From positions 100,878 to 164,877 of the forward strand of contig NZ_QFWW01000022.1 in the NCBI RefSeq assembly GCF_003265345.1: a stretch of DNA of 64,000 nucleotides, in the 5' to 3' direction. Every line of letters starts with the position of its first letter. Positions within the stretch are counted from its first letter, which is position 1. Both the position numbers and the translations under genes were made by a program. The notes beneath the pieces are model-generated. The model was not told the DNA's origin, searched no databases, and saw only the letters and a list, made by a program, of their open reading frames with translations. This DNA is from Lentzea terrae (GTDB taxonomy: Bacteria; Actinomycetota; Actinomycetes; Mycobacteriales; Pseudonocardiaceae). This document shows positions 1-7,806 of the stretch, piece by piece.

Positions 1-190
1 CCGGCTCGGCCGACTCACCCGTGCCCCGGTTGTCCAGGATGACCAGCCTGCGGTGCGCGTCCAGCCCACCCAGCGTCTCCAAGTACTCCGAAGCCCTGCC
101 AGGACCACCGGCGAGCACCACGAGCGGGACGCCCTCGCCTGCTTCCCGATAGGCGAGCTCGGTGCCGTCGAACGAGGAGAACCGTGCCAT
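1..190 (-). CDS. Alpha/beta hydrolase (proline iminopeptidase-like), N-terminal part only
   Basis: Only the first 63 codons lie in the window; the gene runs off the left edge. The reverse strand reads MARFSSFDGTELAYREAGEG, followed by VVLAGGPG (the HGG-like oxyanion region of proline iminopeptidase-type hydrolases) and the strand/turn LDNRGTGES. That is the usual N-terminus of an alpha/beta hydrolase fold enzyme. The nucleophile and catalytic His lie outside the window, so the substrate is unknown. The ATG at 190 overlaps the ATG of the divergent F420-type gene, which is unusual packing. A slightly later start is possible, but the DGTELAYRE strand normally belongs to the domain. Confidence 0.72.
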   Translation of the reverse strand, partial: MARFSSFDGTELAYREAGEGVPLVVLAGGPGRASEYLETLGGLDAHRRLVILDNRGTGESAEP

Positions 191-665
191 GCTGCACATC
201 ATGCCGAAGATCGCCACGGCCGACGTCGTCGACCGGCCGCAGCTGCTCGAGTTCCTCCGCTCCCGCCACCACGGCGTCCTGATCACCCGCCGCTCCACCG
301 TCGACGGCGTGCAGGTCTCCCCCGTCTCCTGCGGGGTCGACACGCAGGGCCGGATCGTCGTCTCGACGTACCCGCAGCGCGCGAAGGTCCGCAACGCCCG
401 CCGCAACCCGTCGGTCACGATGTGCGTGCTCTCCAACGACTGGGACGGCCCGTACGTGCAGATCGACGGCACCGCCGAAGTCCTCGACCTGCCAGAGGCC
501 CTGGAGGACTTCGTCGAGTACTACCGCTGCATCGCGGGCGAGCACCCCGACTGGGACGAGTACCGCGCCGCCATGATCCGCCAGGGAAAGGCCCTGATCC
601 GGATCACCATCGACAGCTGGGGACCCATCGCCACCGGCGGCTTCCCACCCGAGCTCGACGCCTAG
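189..665 (+). CDS. F420-dependent PPOX-class (pyridoxamine 5'-phosphate oxidase-like) oxidoreductase
   Basis: Small split-barrel flavin/deazaflavin-binding protein of 158 aa from the ATG at 189 (GAGGAG about 10 nt upstream); an ATG at 201 is the alternative. Visible family features are LLEFLRSRHHGVLITRR near the N-terminus, then GRIVVSTYPQRAKVRNARRN, VTMCVLSNDWDGPYVQIDG and a C-terminal ALIRITIDSWGP. These match the Rv1155-like/F420-PPOX family, which reduces substrates with F420H2. The substrate cannot be inferred. Convergent with the VOC gene (stops overlap by 4 bp) and divergent from the hydrolase fragment. Confidence 0.82.
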   Translation: MLHIMPKIATADVVDRPQLLEFLRSRHHGVLITRRSTVDGVQVSPVSCGVDTQGRIVVSTYPQRAKVRNARRNPSVTMCVLSNDWDGPYVQIDGTAEVLDLPEALEDFVEYYRCIAGEHPDWDEYRAAMIRQGKALIRITIDSWGPIATGGFPPELDA

Positions 666-1321
666 CCCTGGTCACCGCCCCAGCCGGCGGGCTTCTCCAG
701 CAACGAGCACCGGCCGCCGTGCGGGCCCTCGATCGACGCCACCACCCCGATCGGCAGCGGTTGAGGACCCCACGGCACCCGACCGTCCAACTCGGACACC
801 CGCGCACACGCGGCCGCGATGTCGTCGACGGCGAAGAAGACGTCCCAGCCGGACTCCACGTCGGACTGCGCGATGCCCGCGACCGGACGCGGCTCACCGT
901 GCCGCGCGGAGGTGAACACGCCGGCCGCGCTCTCCCAGCCGAGCTCCCGCTGCCAGTACTCGACGTCCGGCTCACCGGCCGACAGCCGCACCCAGCACGG
1001 CTCACCGTGCCGCGGCGGCGGCGCCCACGGACCGTGCAACACCCTGCCACTGTCCACAGAGGAATTGCCCGCGAGCTCGCGCGGCTCGTCACCGCCGAAG
1101 AAAACCCGCCAACCACGTTCTCCCGCAACAACTTGCGCCGCGAGTCTGTCACCCACCCAGCCCGTGAACGAACCGCCCGGCTCCGCTATCACCGTCCAAC
1201 CGAGCACGGCGGCGAAGAAGTCCACCGACGACTCAGGCTCGGCAACGCTCAACTCAAGACGACGCAAACCACAAGACGACACGGGCATCCCATCAAGGCG
1301 GTGATCAGGAGCGCGCACCAT
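662..1321 (-). CDS. Two-domain VOC (glyoxalase/bleomycin-resistance-like) protein
   Basis: About 219 aa with two tandem VOC modules. The first begins LRRLELSVAEPESSVDFFAAVLGW. The second contains GWDVFFAVDDIAAACARVSELDG and ends with EGPHGGRCSLLEKP. VOC proteins are metal-dependent isomerases or dioxygenases, or antibiotic-binding proteins; the substrate here is not evident. The start at 1321 has GGAG about 6 nt upstream and overlaps the 3' end of the GGDEF-EAL gene by 17 bp, suggesting translational coupling. An internal ATG at 1288 is the alternative. Confidence 0.75.
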   Translation of the reverse strand: MVRAPDHRLDGMPVSSCGLRRLELSVAEPESSVDFFAAVLGWTVIAEPGGSFTGWVGDRLAAQVVAGERGWRVFFGGDEPRELAGNSSVDSGRVLHGPWAPPPRHGEPCWVRLSAGEPDVEYWQRELGWESAAGVFTSARHGEPRPVAGIAQSDVESGWDVFFAVDDIAAACARVSELDGRVPWGPQPLPIGVVASIEGPHGGRCSLLEKPAGWGGDQG

Positions 1322-3314
1322 CCTCTGCTCCGACCACCCGAGAGGACAATGCGCCATTCGGCGGCATGCGCTCCGCGTTCACCACGTCACGCAACGGCAC
1401 CGGCTTCCCGAGGTGGAAACCCTGCCCCACCCGCACACCCAGCCTGCGCAAAGCCTCCACCTGGGACGGACGCTCCACCCACTCCGCCACCGCCGACAGC
1501 CCCAGCCCGTTCGCGATCTGCACGATCCCCGACACCAGCACCGCGTCCGCGTCGTTGGTCTCGATGCCCTTCACGAACTCGCCGTCGATCTTGATACCCG
1601 TGATCGGCAGGTGCTTCAGGTGCACGAACGACCCGAAACCAGAACCGAAGTCGTCCAACGTGATCCGGCACCCGAAGCTGCGCAGCTGCGTCGCCAGCGT
1701 CACCGCGGCGTCCAAATTGGTCACCGCCGCCGTCTCCGTGATCTCCAGCCCCAGCCGGCCCGGCGCCACCCCCGCCTTGCCGAGCTTCTCCAGCACGAAG
1801 TCACCGAAATCCGGATCCTCGAGCGTGCGACCCGAGACGTTCACGTTGAACCGCAACCGCGAGTCCGGCTCCGCCACCAGCGCGTCGATCGCCGTCGACA
1901 ACACCCAGCGATCCACCTCGAGAATCAGGTTCGACCGCTCGGCCACCGGCAGGAAGTCCGCCGGCCCGAGATACGGCTCCTGCCGATCCTCCAGCCGCAG
2001 CAGCAGTTCGTGCCCGAGCGTCGTGCCGGTGTGCAGATCCACCATCGGCATCCCGTACAACGCCAGACCACCACCCGCCAGCGCCGCCCGCAGCCGATCG
2101 AGCACACTCACCCGCTTCACCGTGTCCGCGTAGTGGTTCGGCTCGTACACCGTCACCCGGTCCCGGCCCGCCGCCTTGCTCGCGTACAACGCCAGATCCG
2201 CGTTCGCCAGCACCAGCTCCCACGAGTCACCCGGACCGAACTCCGCCAAGCCCGTGCTCACCGTGATCCGCGCCGGCGTCCCGATACCGGCCAGCGGGAA
2301 CCCCGCCACGGCCTCCTTCAGGTTGTCCGCCACCTCGGACGCGTCCTGCAACGACGCACCCGGCAGCACCACCGCGAACTCGTCCCCACCCAGCCGAGCG
2401 ATCAACCGGTCCGCCAGCCGCGACTGCAACGCCGACGCCAGCATCCGCATCACCCGGTCACCCACCGCGTGCCCGCGCAGATCGTTGACGTCCTTGAAAT
2501 TGTCCAGATCCAGCACCAGCAACGCGCCCGACCCGTTGTTCGCCAGCTCCTTCTCCAACGCCCTCGTGAGAGCGCGGCGGTTCGGCAACCCCGTCAACGG
2601 ATCCTGCTCAGCCATCCGCACAAGCTCGTCGTGCACCCGCGACGACTGCGTGACGTCATGCGCGGTACCGAGCGCCCTCAGCGGCACACCGTCGTCACCC
2701 ACGACGACCTCACCGAAGCACTCGAACACCCGCTCCGCACCGTCCGGACGCAACATCCGATGCGTGTACGTGAACACCGACCCCGTCTTCAACGCCGCGT
2801 CCAGCGTCTCCTCGATCATCGGCAGGTCGTCCGGATGCACCAGCTGCGAGTACAGCTCGAAGTCGAACGCCGTCCCCGGCTCGAACCCGAACATCTCCAG
2901 CAGAGTGTCCGACCAGGTCACCCGGTCGTCCGAGATGGACCACTCCCACGTGCCCATCCGCCCCAACGCCTGCGCACGCCGCAACGCGTCCGCCTCCTGC
3001 GTGACCGTCAACTCGCGATCCCGCCACGCCGACACGTCCACGACCTCGTACATCAGGTCGTCACCCAGCTTCGAGCACCGCACCTCGAGCCACTTCGGAC
3101 CCGGCGCGAGCACCTCCCGCACCGGCGCCGGCACCTCCGGCACCCCGGGAAGCAACGCGGGCAACGACCGCCCGTACGCCTGCTCCACAGGCACTCCGAG
3201 CACACCGCCCAACGCGCGGTTGCACCACAACAGGTTCCCGCGCGCGTCCGTCACGGCATAGCCGACATCCGCCCGGTCCAGCACCGTGCGGCAGTAGGAG
3301 GTCACGCGCGTCAT
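1305..3314 (-). CDS. PAS-PAS-GGDEF-EAL cyclic-di-GMP signalling protein
   Basis: Predicted soluble protein of 669 aa. It has an N-terminal PAS-like segment (DVGYAVTDARGNLLWCNRALG), a second PAS/PAC (GTWEWSISDDRVTWSDTLLEMF ... HPDD), a GGDEF domain with intact RLGGDEFAVV, and a C-terminal EAL domain. The EAL signature reads ELL (GHELLLRLED), but the other metal/catalytic positions look present: NVNVSGRTL, LEITETAAV, LDDFGSGFGSF, KIDGEFV and GQGFHLGKP. It may therefore both make and degrade c-di-GMP, with PAS domains sensing a ligand. ATG 3314 was chosen; an in-frame TTG at 3341 also exists. Followed by the overlapping VOC gene. Confidence 0.92.
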   Translation of the reverse strand: MTRVTSYCRTVLDRADVGYAVTDARGNLLWCNRALGGVLGVPVEQAYGRSLPALLPGVPEVPAPVREVLAPGPKWLEVRCSKLGDDLMYEVVDVSAWRDRELTVTQEADALRRAQALGRMGTWEWSISDDRVTWSDTLLEMFGFEPGTAFDFELYSQLVHPDDLPMIEETLDAALKTGSVFTYTHRMLRPDGAERVFECFGEVVVGDDGVPLRALGTAHDVTQSSRVHDELVRMAEQDPLTGLPNRRALTRALEKELANNGSGALLVLDLDNFKDVNDLRGHAVGDRVMRMLASALQSRLADRLIARLGGDEFAVVLPGASLQDASEVADNLKEAVAGFPLAGIGTPARITVSTGLAEFGPGDSWELVLANADLALYASKAAGRDRVTVYEPNHYADTVKRVSVLDRLRAALAGGGLALYGMPMVDLHTGTTLGHELLLRLEDRQEPYLGPADFLPVAERSNLILEVDRWVLSTAIDALVAEPDSRLRFNVNVSGRTLEDPDFGDFVLEKLGKAGVAPGRLGLEITETAAVTNLDAAVTLATQLRSFGCRITLDDFGSGFGSFVHLKHLPITGIKIDGEFVKGIETNDADAVLVSGIVQIANGLGLSAVAEWVERPSQVEALRRLGVRVGQGFHLGKPVPLRDVVNAERMPPNGALSSRVVGAEDGARS

Positions 3315-3377
3315 GATCGTCCGATCACCGGACGTAAGCAACCCGCTACGCCGGTCAATTCGTAATTGTGCGAACGG

Positions 3378-3707
3378 CTACCGGAGCCGCTCCAACCCCT
3401 TCGCCGACTCCACCAGCTCCGCGGCCAGCTTCCGCAGCTCGTCGTTCTCCGCCCCGTCCTGCGCCGCCGTCACCACGTCCTCGGCGGCACACCGCAGCTG
3501 GAACAACCTGTCCTGCAGATCAGCCAGCTCAGCGGTGGAGAGTACTACGGCGTCCTCGGGCAACCCGCCCCGCTGCAACGCCGCCCGCCGCTCGTACGCC
3601 CGCTGCCGGCACGGCTGGGCACAGTACCTGCGCGGCCGGCCGATCCGCCCACTCCCCGGCAACCTCCGCCCGCACCACGCACAGTGCCTGGGCTCATCCG
3701 CCTCCAT
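3378..3707 (-). CDS. Small zinc-finger hypothetical protein
   Basis: About 109 aa. An N-terminal treble-clef-like Cys cluster (CAWCGRRL then RRYCAQPCRQRAYERR) is followed by an amphipathic, probably coiled-coil helix rich in Leu/Glu/Ala (LSTAELADLQDRLFQLR ... LRKLAAELVESAKGLERL). The CxxC...CxxxC pattern suggests a structural zinc. Small actinobacterial proteins of this kind are common but uncharacterised, and no function is assigned. ATG 3707 has GGAG at ideal spacing and lies inside an 18-bp perfect palindrome; another ATG at 3719 lies in the same palindrome. Confidence 0.6.
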   Translation of the reverse strand: MEADEPRHCAWCGRRLPGSGRIGRPRRYCAQPCRQRAYERRAALQRGGLPEDAVVLSTAELADLQDRLFQLRCAAEDVVTAAQDGAENDELRKLAAELVESAKGLERLR

Positions 3708-3721
3708 GGAGCGCTCCATGG
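3704..3721. promoter_or_regulatory. Perfect 18-bp palindrome over the start codon of the zinc-finger gene
   Basis: CCATGGAGCGCTCCATGG is fully self-complementary and contains both candidate ATG codons and the Shine-Dalgarno GGAG of the downstream gene on the minus strand. Its core GGAGCGCTCC is also the core of the CebR/CelR operator found at 60-64 kb, but the flanking bases differ (AT...AT instead of GG...CC). It could be an operator for a LacI-type regulator or simply an mRNA hairpin hiding the RBS. Confidence 0.35.
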
Positions 3722-4116
3722 CGCGCGACGGTAGCGAATCGCGGTGGGTGGGCTCCAGCGACGCGCCAGAAACCCCGACCTTCGTAGGGAACCGGACCGT
3801 ACCGGTACGGCGATTGGTGTTGATTTCGGGTGGGGTTTGGTCGTTCTGCCTTGACTGATCGCGCTTCACCGAACTCTCTCCCCACCCCGGACACGACTAG
3901 GCCCCTTCGATGGCAGAGCAGCCCGGTGGGTTCCGCCGCGAGAGTGGTTGATCTTTCTACTTGTTCGTTGAGTTGTGGGTGGACGGTGGTCTTGGCTGGG
4001 ACTGGACGGCTGGTAGGCCTGATTTAAGTCAACACTGAAGCAATAGAGGTAAAGAAGAAAGTGTCCCGCCACCCACTGTCCACCCCAAAGCCACTGCTGG
4101 GAGGCAAACTCAAGGG
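3722..4116. other. Intergenic region between zinc-finger gene and glycerophosphodiesterase
   Basis: About 395 bp without a convincing gene. It is less GC-rich than its surroundings, notably at 4020-4070. It holds copy A of the repeated AGTCAACACTGAAG element (4027-4052) and a weak GGGAGG about 12 nt before the GTG start of the next gene. Short reading frames here show no family features. Confidence 0.5.
4027..4052 (+). repeat. Copy A of a 26-bp intergenic element (AGTCAACACTGAAG + ATAGAG)
   Basis: AGTCAACACTGAAG followed by CAATAGAGGTAA. Copy B at 31750-31775 differs at only three positions across 26 bp. A weaker copy C lies at 7636-7661. All are in the same orientation, in AT-richer non-coding DNA upstream of a plus-strand gene, which fits a regulator operator or promoter element better than a chance repeat. 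The cognate factor is unknown. Confidence 0.55.
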
Positions 4117-4878
4117 GTGACCCACCCGTACCTCGCAGGCCCGCACCCCCGAGCCTTCGCCCACCGCGGCTGGCACGTCGACGACCTCAGCGGCATGGAG
4201 AACTCGCTGAGCTCGTTCCGCCGCGCCGTCCAGGAGGGCTACCGCTACATCGAGACCGACGTGCACGCCACGAGCGACGGACAGGTCGTGGTGCACCACG
4301 ACCACACGCTGGACCGGACCACGGACGGCCAGGGGCGGGTCGCCGACCTGCCGTGGACCGAGGTGCGGATGGCGCGCGTGGGCGGCCGGGAGCCGATCGC
4401 CCGGCTCGCGGACGTGCTGGAGGAGCTGCCGGACACGTTCTTCAACATCGACGTCAAGGCCGACAGCGCGGTCGAGCCGATCCTCAACCTGCTGCGCAAG
4501 GCCAAGGCGTTGCACCGGGTGTGCCTCGCGAGCTTCTCCGACAACCGGCTGGCCCGGCTGCGCCGCCGCGGCGGGCCGGAGCTGCTGACGTCGATGGGAC
4601 CCCGCAGCGCCGGCGCGCTGTGGGCGGCCGGCCGGATTCCGTTCGCCGGACTGGCGGTGCGGGGGCAGGTCGCGCAGGTGCCGGTGAGCCAGGGACGGCT
4701 CACCGTCGTCGACCGGAGGTTCGTCCAGGCGGCACACCGCCGCGACCTCGAAGTGCACGTGTGGACGATCGACAACGCGGCCGACATGGAGGCGTTGCTC
4801 GACATCGGCGTCGACGGTCTCGTCACCGACCGGCCCGACGTCCTGCGGGAAGTACTCCGGTCGCGCGGCACCTGGTAA
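4117..4878 (+). CDS. glpQ: Glycerophosphodiester phosphodiesterase
   Basis: Predicted cytosolic 253-aa GDPD enzyme hydrolysing glycerophosphodiesters to sn-glycerol-3-phosphate and an alcohol. The TIM-barrel signature is complete: AHRGW near residue 16, MENSLSSF, IETDVHATSDGQVVVHHDHTLDRTT (metal Glu/Asp and catalytic His), FNIDVKAD, VWTIDN and a final VDGLVTDRPD. There is no signal peptide. Starts at GTG 4117. It lies 18 nt before a UMF1-type transporter, so the two probably share a transcript. The gene name is by family analogy; UgpQ would be an equivalent name for a cytosolic enzyme. Confidence 0.9.
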   Translation: MTHPYLAGPHPRAFAHRGWHVDDLSGMENSLSSFRRAVQEGYRYIETDVHATSDGQVVVHHDHTLDRTTDGQGRVADLPWTEVRMARVGGREPIARLADVLEELPDTFFNIDVKADSAVEPILNLLRKAKALHRVCLASFSDNRLARLRRRGGPELLTSMGPRSAGALWAAGRIPFAGLAVRGQVAQVPVSQGRLTVVDRRFVQAAHRRDLEVHVWTIDNAADMEALLDIGVDGLVTDRPDVLREVLRSRGTW

Positions 4879-4896
4879 CAGGTTGGACAGTCGATC

Positions 4897-6339
4897 ATGG
4901 GACGTGTCGGCGGACAAGTACAGTCCGCCGACATGAAGGTCAAGGGCGACGACGCCGCCGACGCCAAAACCTCCCGCCGACGCGAACAGCGCGGCTGGGT
5001 CTGGTACGACGTGGCGAACTCCGTGTTCCCCACGTCCGTGGTCACCGTCTTCTTCTCGCGCTACCTGACGAGCATCGCCGTCAGCGCGGCCAAGGCCGAC
5101 ACCGCGCGCAACGGCGCGAACCCGTGTCCCGACGGCAACTCCTTGTCCAACTGCGACATCTCGCTGTTCGGGCTGGCGTTCCCGGCGGGCTCGCTCTGGG
5201 CGTACCTCCTGTCGTTCGCGACGGTCATCCAGGTGATCGTGCTGCCCGTCATGGGCGCCATCGCCGACCGCACACAGAACAAGAAGCGCATGCTCGCCCT
5301 TTTCGCGTACACGGGATCCGCGGCGACCATCGCGCTGGCCTTCGTCGAGGGCACCAACTTCTCGCTCGGCCTCGGGCTCTTCATCATCGCCAACATCGGC
5401 TACGGGGCCAGCGTGGTCGTCTACTACGCGTTCCTCCCCGAGATCGCCGCGGCCGACGAACGAGACGGCCTGTCCAGTCGCGGCTGGGCCTATGGCTACC
5501 TCGGTGGCGGCGTCTGCCTGCTCATCCAGCTCGCCATCACGATCTTCTCCGAGGACCTGGGCATCACCTCCGGCGACGCGGCGCGCATCGCGTTCGTCAT
5601 CTCCGGTATCTGGTGGGCGCTGTTCACGCTCATCCCGCTCACCCGCCTGCGCTCCCACCAAGCGCCGCACGGTGCCGAGCACGGCGCCTCCGTGATCACC
5701 GCCGGGTTCAAGGAACTCGGCGCGACCATCAAGGCCGCCAAGGCCTTCCCGCTCACGCTCGCGTTCCTGGGCACCTACCTCTTCTACACCGACGGCATCG
5801 CCACGGTCGCCAACATCGCGGGTGTCTACGGCGAACAGGAGCTCAAGCTCGACGAGCAGACACTCATCAGCACGATCCTCATCGTGCAGTTCGTCGCGTT
5901 CTTCGGAGGCGTGCTACACGGCCTCGCCGCCAGGCGAATCGGCGCCAAGAAAACCATCATGGCCTCACTGGCCCTGTGGATCGTGGTCATCACGTTCGCG
6001 TTCTTCGTCGAAGCGGGTGACCGCGTACAGTTCTTCATCGTCGCGGCCGGTATCGGCATCGTGCTCGGCGGCACGAACGCCTTGTCCCGCAGCCTGTTCA
6101 GCCAAATGGTGCCGCCCGGCAGGGAAGCGCAGTACTTCTCCGTCTACGAGGTCGGCGAGCGGGCCACGAGCTGGCTCGGGCCCGCCCTCTTCGGCATCGT
6201 CAGTCAGCTCACCGGCAGCATGAGGCCGGCGATCCTCTCGCTGATCGCCTTCTTCGCGATCGGGTTCGTGCTGCTCTACTTCGTGCCCGTACGCCGGGCC
6301 ATCAAGGCAGTCGGGAACCCAGAACCGACGCTCGTCTGA
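4897..6339 (+). CDS. MFS transporter, UMF1/Atg22-like family
   Basis: About 480 aa with roughly 12 membrane segments. The N-terminal RGWVWYDVANSVFPTSVVTV is the hallmark of the UMF1 (vacuole effluxer Atg22-like) branch of the major facilitator superfamily. Other MFS landmarks are GAIADRTQNKKRML after TM3 and AARRIGAKKTIM in the second half. The substrate is unknown; linkage to a glycerophosphodiesterase suggests a lipid-degradation product or amino-acid-like compound, as inference only. A second ATG at 4933 (MKVKGDD) is an equally good start, because neither has a clear Shine-Dalgarno. Convergent with the next gene, 3 bp apart. Confidence 0.87.
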   Translation: MGRVGGQVQSADMKVKGDDAADAKTSRRREQRGWVWYDVANSVFPTSVVTVFFSRYLTSIAVSAAKADTARNGANPCPDGNSLSNCDISLFGLAFPAGSLWAYLLSFATVIQVIVLPVMGAIADRTQNKKRMLALFAYTGSAATIALAFVEGTNFSLGLGLFIIANIGYGASVVVYYAFLPEIAAADERDGLSSRGWAYGYLGGGVCLLIQLAITIFSEDLGITSGDAARIAFVISGIWWALFTLIPLTRLRSHQAPHGAEHGASVITAGFKELGATIKAAKAFPLTLAFLGTYLFYTDGIATVANIAGVYGEQELKLDEQTLISTILIVQFVAFFGGVLHGLAARRIGAKKTIMASLALWIVVITFAFFVEAGDRVQFFIVAAGIGIVLGGTNALSRSLFSQMVPPGREAQYFSVYEVGERATSWLGPALFGIVSQLTGSMRPAILSLIAFFAIGFVLLYFVPVRRAIKAVGNPEPTLV

Positions 6340-6342
6340 GCG

Positions 6343-7242
6343 TCACGACACCCGCGGTCGCGCCGACGGTTTCCGCACCGGCGCGACCGCGCACAGCACG
6401 AGCAGCACCGCCAGCGGCAGCGCGAGCACAAGCACCTCTCCCCCGACCAACAGGAACGCGAGCGGCGCCAGCTGCAGCAGCGCGAACAGCGACACCGCCC
6501 GTCCCAGCACGAAGTCTCCGCGCACGAACGCCACCACCCGCACGACCAGCGTGATCAACGCGATCGCCAGCAGCCCGGTGCCCGTCGCGAAGCCGCCGAG
6601 CAGACCGAGCAGCAACGCTCCCCCGCCCCACCACAGCAGCCTGCGCGCGGGCGGCGTCGGCGCCTCCCGGTGGAAACCCAGGCACAGGCACAGGAACGTC
6701 ACGATGGCCGGCAGCTGGAACACGCCCCACAGGAACACGTGGCCGGACTGCCCGACCGTGGCCACCGCCAGCACCACTGGAGCGAACGCCGCCACCTTCG
6801 CGAGCGTCCGCCTGCCGGTCAGCAGCGCCGCGAACGCCACGATCGGCCCCAGCTCCAGCACCCGCCACCAGGTGATCTCCGGCGCCCACTCCGGGTTGCC
6901 GTACGCGACGGACAGGCTCGTGATCGCCGCGCCCGCGTAGAACACGCCGAGCAGCAGCCCGATCATGCCCAGCGCCCGCACGATCTCACCGCGCCACATC
7001 GCCTTGGCCGGCACGTTCGTCAACGCCGCACCGGCCGCCAGGTGCGTGCGCACGGCCAGGCCCAGCATCGCCGCCGCCTCACCCCACCCCGGCCAGCCGT
7101 GCTCCAGGTCGAGGTCGTCCGACCGGTCGGCGAGGAACAGCCCGACCATCTCCTCCTCGCGGTCCTGCCGGTACCACTTCGGCAGCACCTTCAGCAGCCG
7201 CCGGTACCTGCGCTCCAGCTTGCTCACGCCCTGCTCGTCCAC
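6343..7242 (-). CDS. Integral membrane protein paired with PadR regulator
   Basis: 299 aa. A charged cytoplasmic N-terminus (KLERRYRRLLKVLPKWYRQDREEEMVGLFLAD) resembles the start of DUF1700/HAAS-type membrane proteins that accompany PadR regulators. About seven to eight hydrophobic helices follow. GTG 7242 has GGGAGGGGAG at good spacing and overlaps the end of padR by 19 bp, so translation is coupled. The likely role is a membrane-stress or efflux-associated protein under PadR control; no catalytic motif is seen. Confidence 0.72.
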   Translation of the reverse strand: MDEQGVSKLERRYRRLLKVLPKWYRQDREEEMVGLFLADRSDDLDLEHGWPGWGEAAAMLGLAVRTHLAAGAALTNVPAKAMWRGEIVRALGMIGLLLGVFYAGAAITSLSVAYGNPEWAPEITWWRVLELGPIVAFAALLTGRRTLAKVAAFAPVVLAVATVGQSGHVFLWGVFQLPAIVTFLCLCLGFHREAPTPPARRLLWWGGGALLLGLLGGFATGTGLLAIALITLVVRVVAFVRGDFVLGRAVSLFALLQLAPLAFLLVGGEVLVLALPLAVLLVLCAVAPVRKPSARPRVS

Positions 7243-7571
7243 GGCTGGACTCCCCTCCCCCTCAGGACCGCCGACGCCGCGCGCACGTTCGCGCTCAGCC
7301 TCGCGACCTCCGCCTGCAACGCCCGCACCCCGGAGTCGGTGAGCTTGTAGTACCGCCGCAGCCGCCCCTGGTGCACCTCCTCACGGTCGCGCTCGGCGAG
7401 CCCGTCCGCCACCAACCGGTCCAGCACCCCGTACAGCGTCCCGACGCGCAGCACCATCCGTCCCTCGGACAGCTGCTCCACCGCCTGCACGATCGCGTAA
7501 CCGTGCAACGGCTCCTCCGCGAGCGCGGTGAGCACGAGGAACGCCTGCTCGGACATGACCCGACCACTCAT
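7224..7571 (-). CDS. PadR-family transcriptional regulator
   Basis: 115 aa, the short PadR type: winged-helix SEQAFLVLTALAEEPLHGYAIVQAVEQLSEGRMVLRVGTLYGVLDRLVADGLAE, followed by a wing RRYYKLTDSGVRALQAEV. PadR proteins usually repress their own operon and are released by ligands. ATG 7571 was chosen, with ATG 7556 as alternative. The gene overlaps the downstream membrane-protein gene. Direct TATATCG repeats sit just upstream of the start, consistent with autoregulation. Confidence 0.9.
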   Translation of the reverse strand: MSGRVMSEQAFLVLTALAEEPLHGYAIVQAVEQLSEGRMVLRVGTLYGVLDRLVADGLAERDREEVHQGRLRRYYKLTDSGVRALQAEVARLSANVRAASAVLRGRGVQPWTSRA

Positions 7572-7580
7572 GTCGCTGAA

Positions 7581-7604
7581 TATATCGCGACGCGAGCTAT
7601 ATCG
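7581..7604. promoter_or_regulatory. Candidate PadR operator
   Basis: Two TATATCG heptamers lie in direct repeat 17 bp apart (7581-7587 and 7598-7604), around CGCGACGCGAGC. The element starts 10 bp upstream of the padR ATG. AT-rich ATATCGCGAT-like sequences are typical of operators of this PadR type, so autorepression is inferred. Confidence 0.5.
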
Positions 7605-7635
7605 GGAAGCGGAATGATCAAAAGGCTTGGACTTC

Positions 7636-7661
7636 AGTCCACACTGACACTATCGAGTGAC
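7636..7661 (+). repeat. Degenerate copy C of the AGTCAACACTGAAG element
   Basis: AGTCCACACTGA followed by CACTATCGAGTGAC matches copy B at about 18 of 26 positions, keeping AGTC, ACACTGA and the downstream TAT.GAG. It is intergenic and in the same orientation as copies A and B. Membership is less certain than for those two. Confidence 0.35.
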
Positions 7662-7743
7662 CCGAGCCGAGATGATGTTTCGACGGGCTGCGCAGCGGCT
7701 ATGTCTGCTCAACGGTTCCGCGGCTGGCGCGAAAGGACGCAGG

Positions 7744-7800
7744 ATGGGCAGGGATACGCCGTGGGGATTCCTCAAGATCAGGACCCAGGCACTAGGGTGA
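7744..7800 (+). CDS. Possible 18-aa small ORF immediately upstream of thymidine kinase
   Basis: ATG 7744 is preceded by AAGGACGCAGG and encodes MGRDTPWGFLKIRTQALG, stopping at 7800, 6 nt before the GTG of the thymidine kinase gene. The spacing would allow translational coupling. The composition (PWGFLK, basic residues) is not obviously random, but there is no homology evidence. It may be only a chance frame. Confidence 0.25.
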   Translation: MGRDTPWGFLKIRTQALG

Positions 7801-7806
7801 CCCGCC

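Noticed and set aside
1413..3365. Very long plus-strand frame opposite the GGDEF-EAL gene
   Set aside because: Arg/His/Pro-rich composition with no motifs; it is the GC-driven shadow of a gene with intact catalytic motifs on the other strand.
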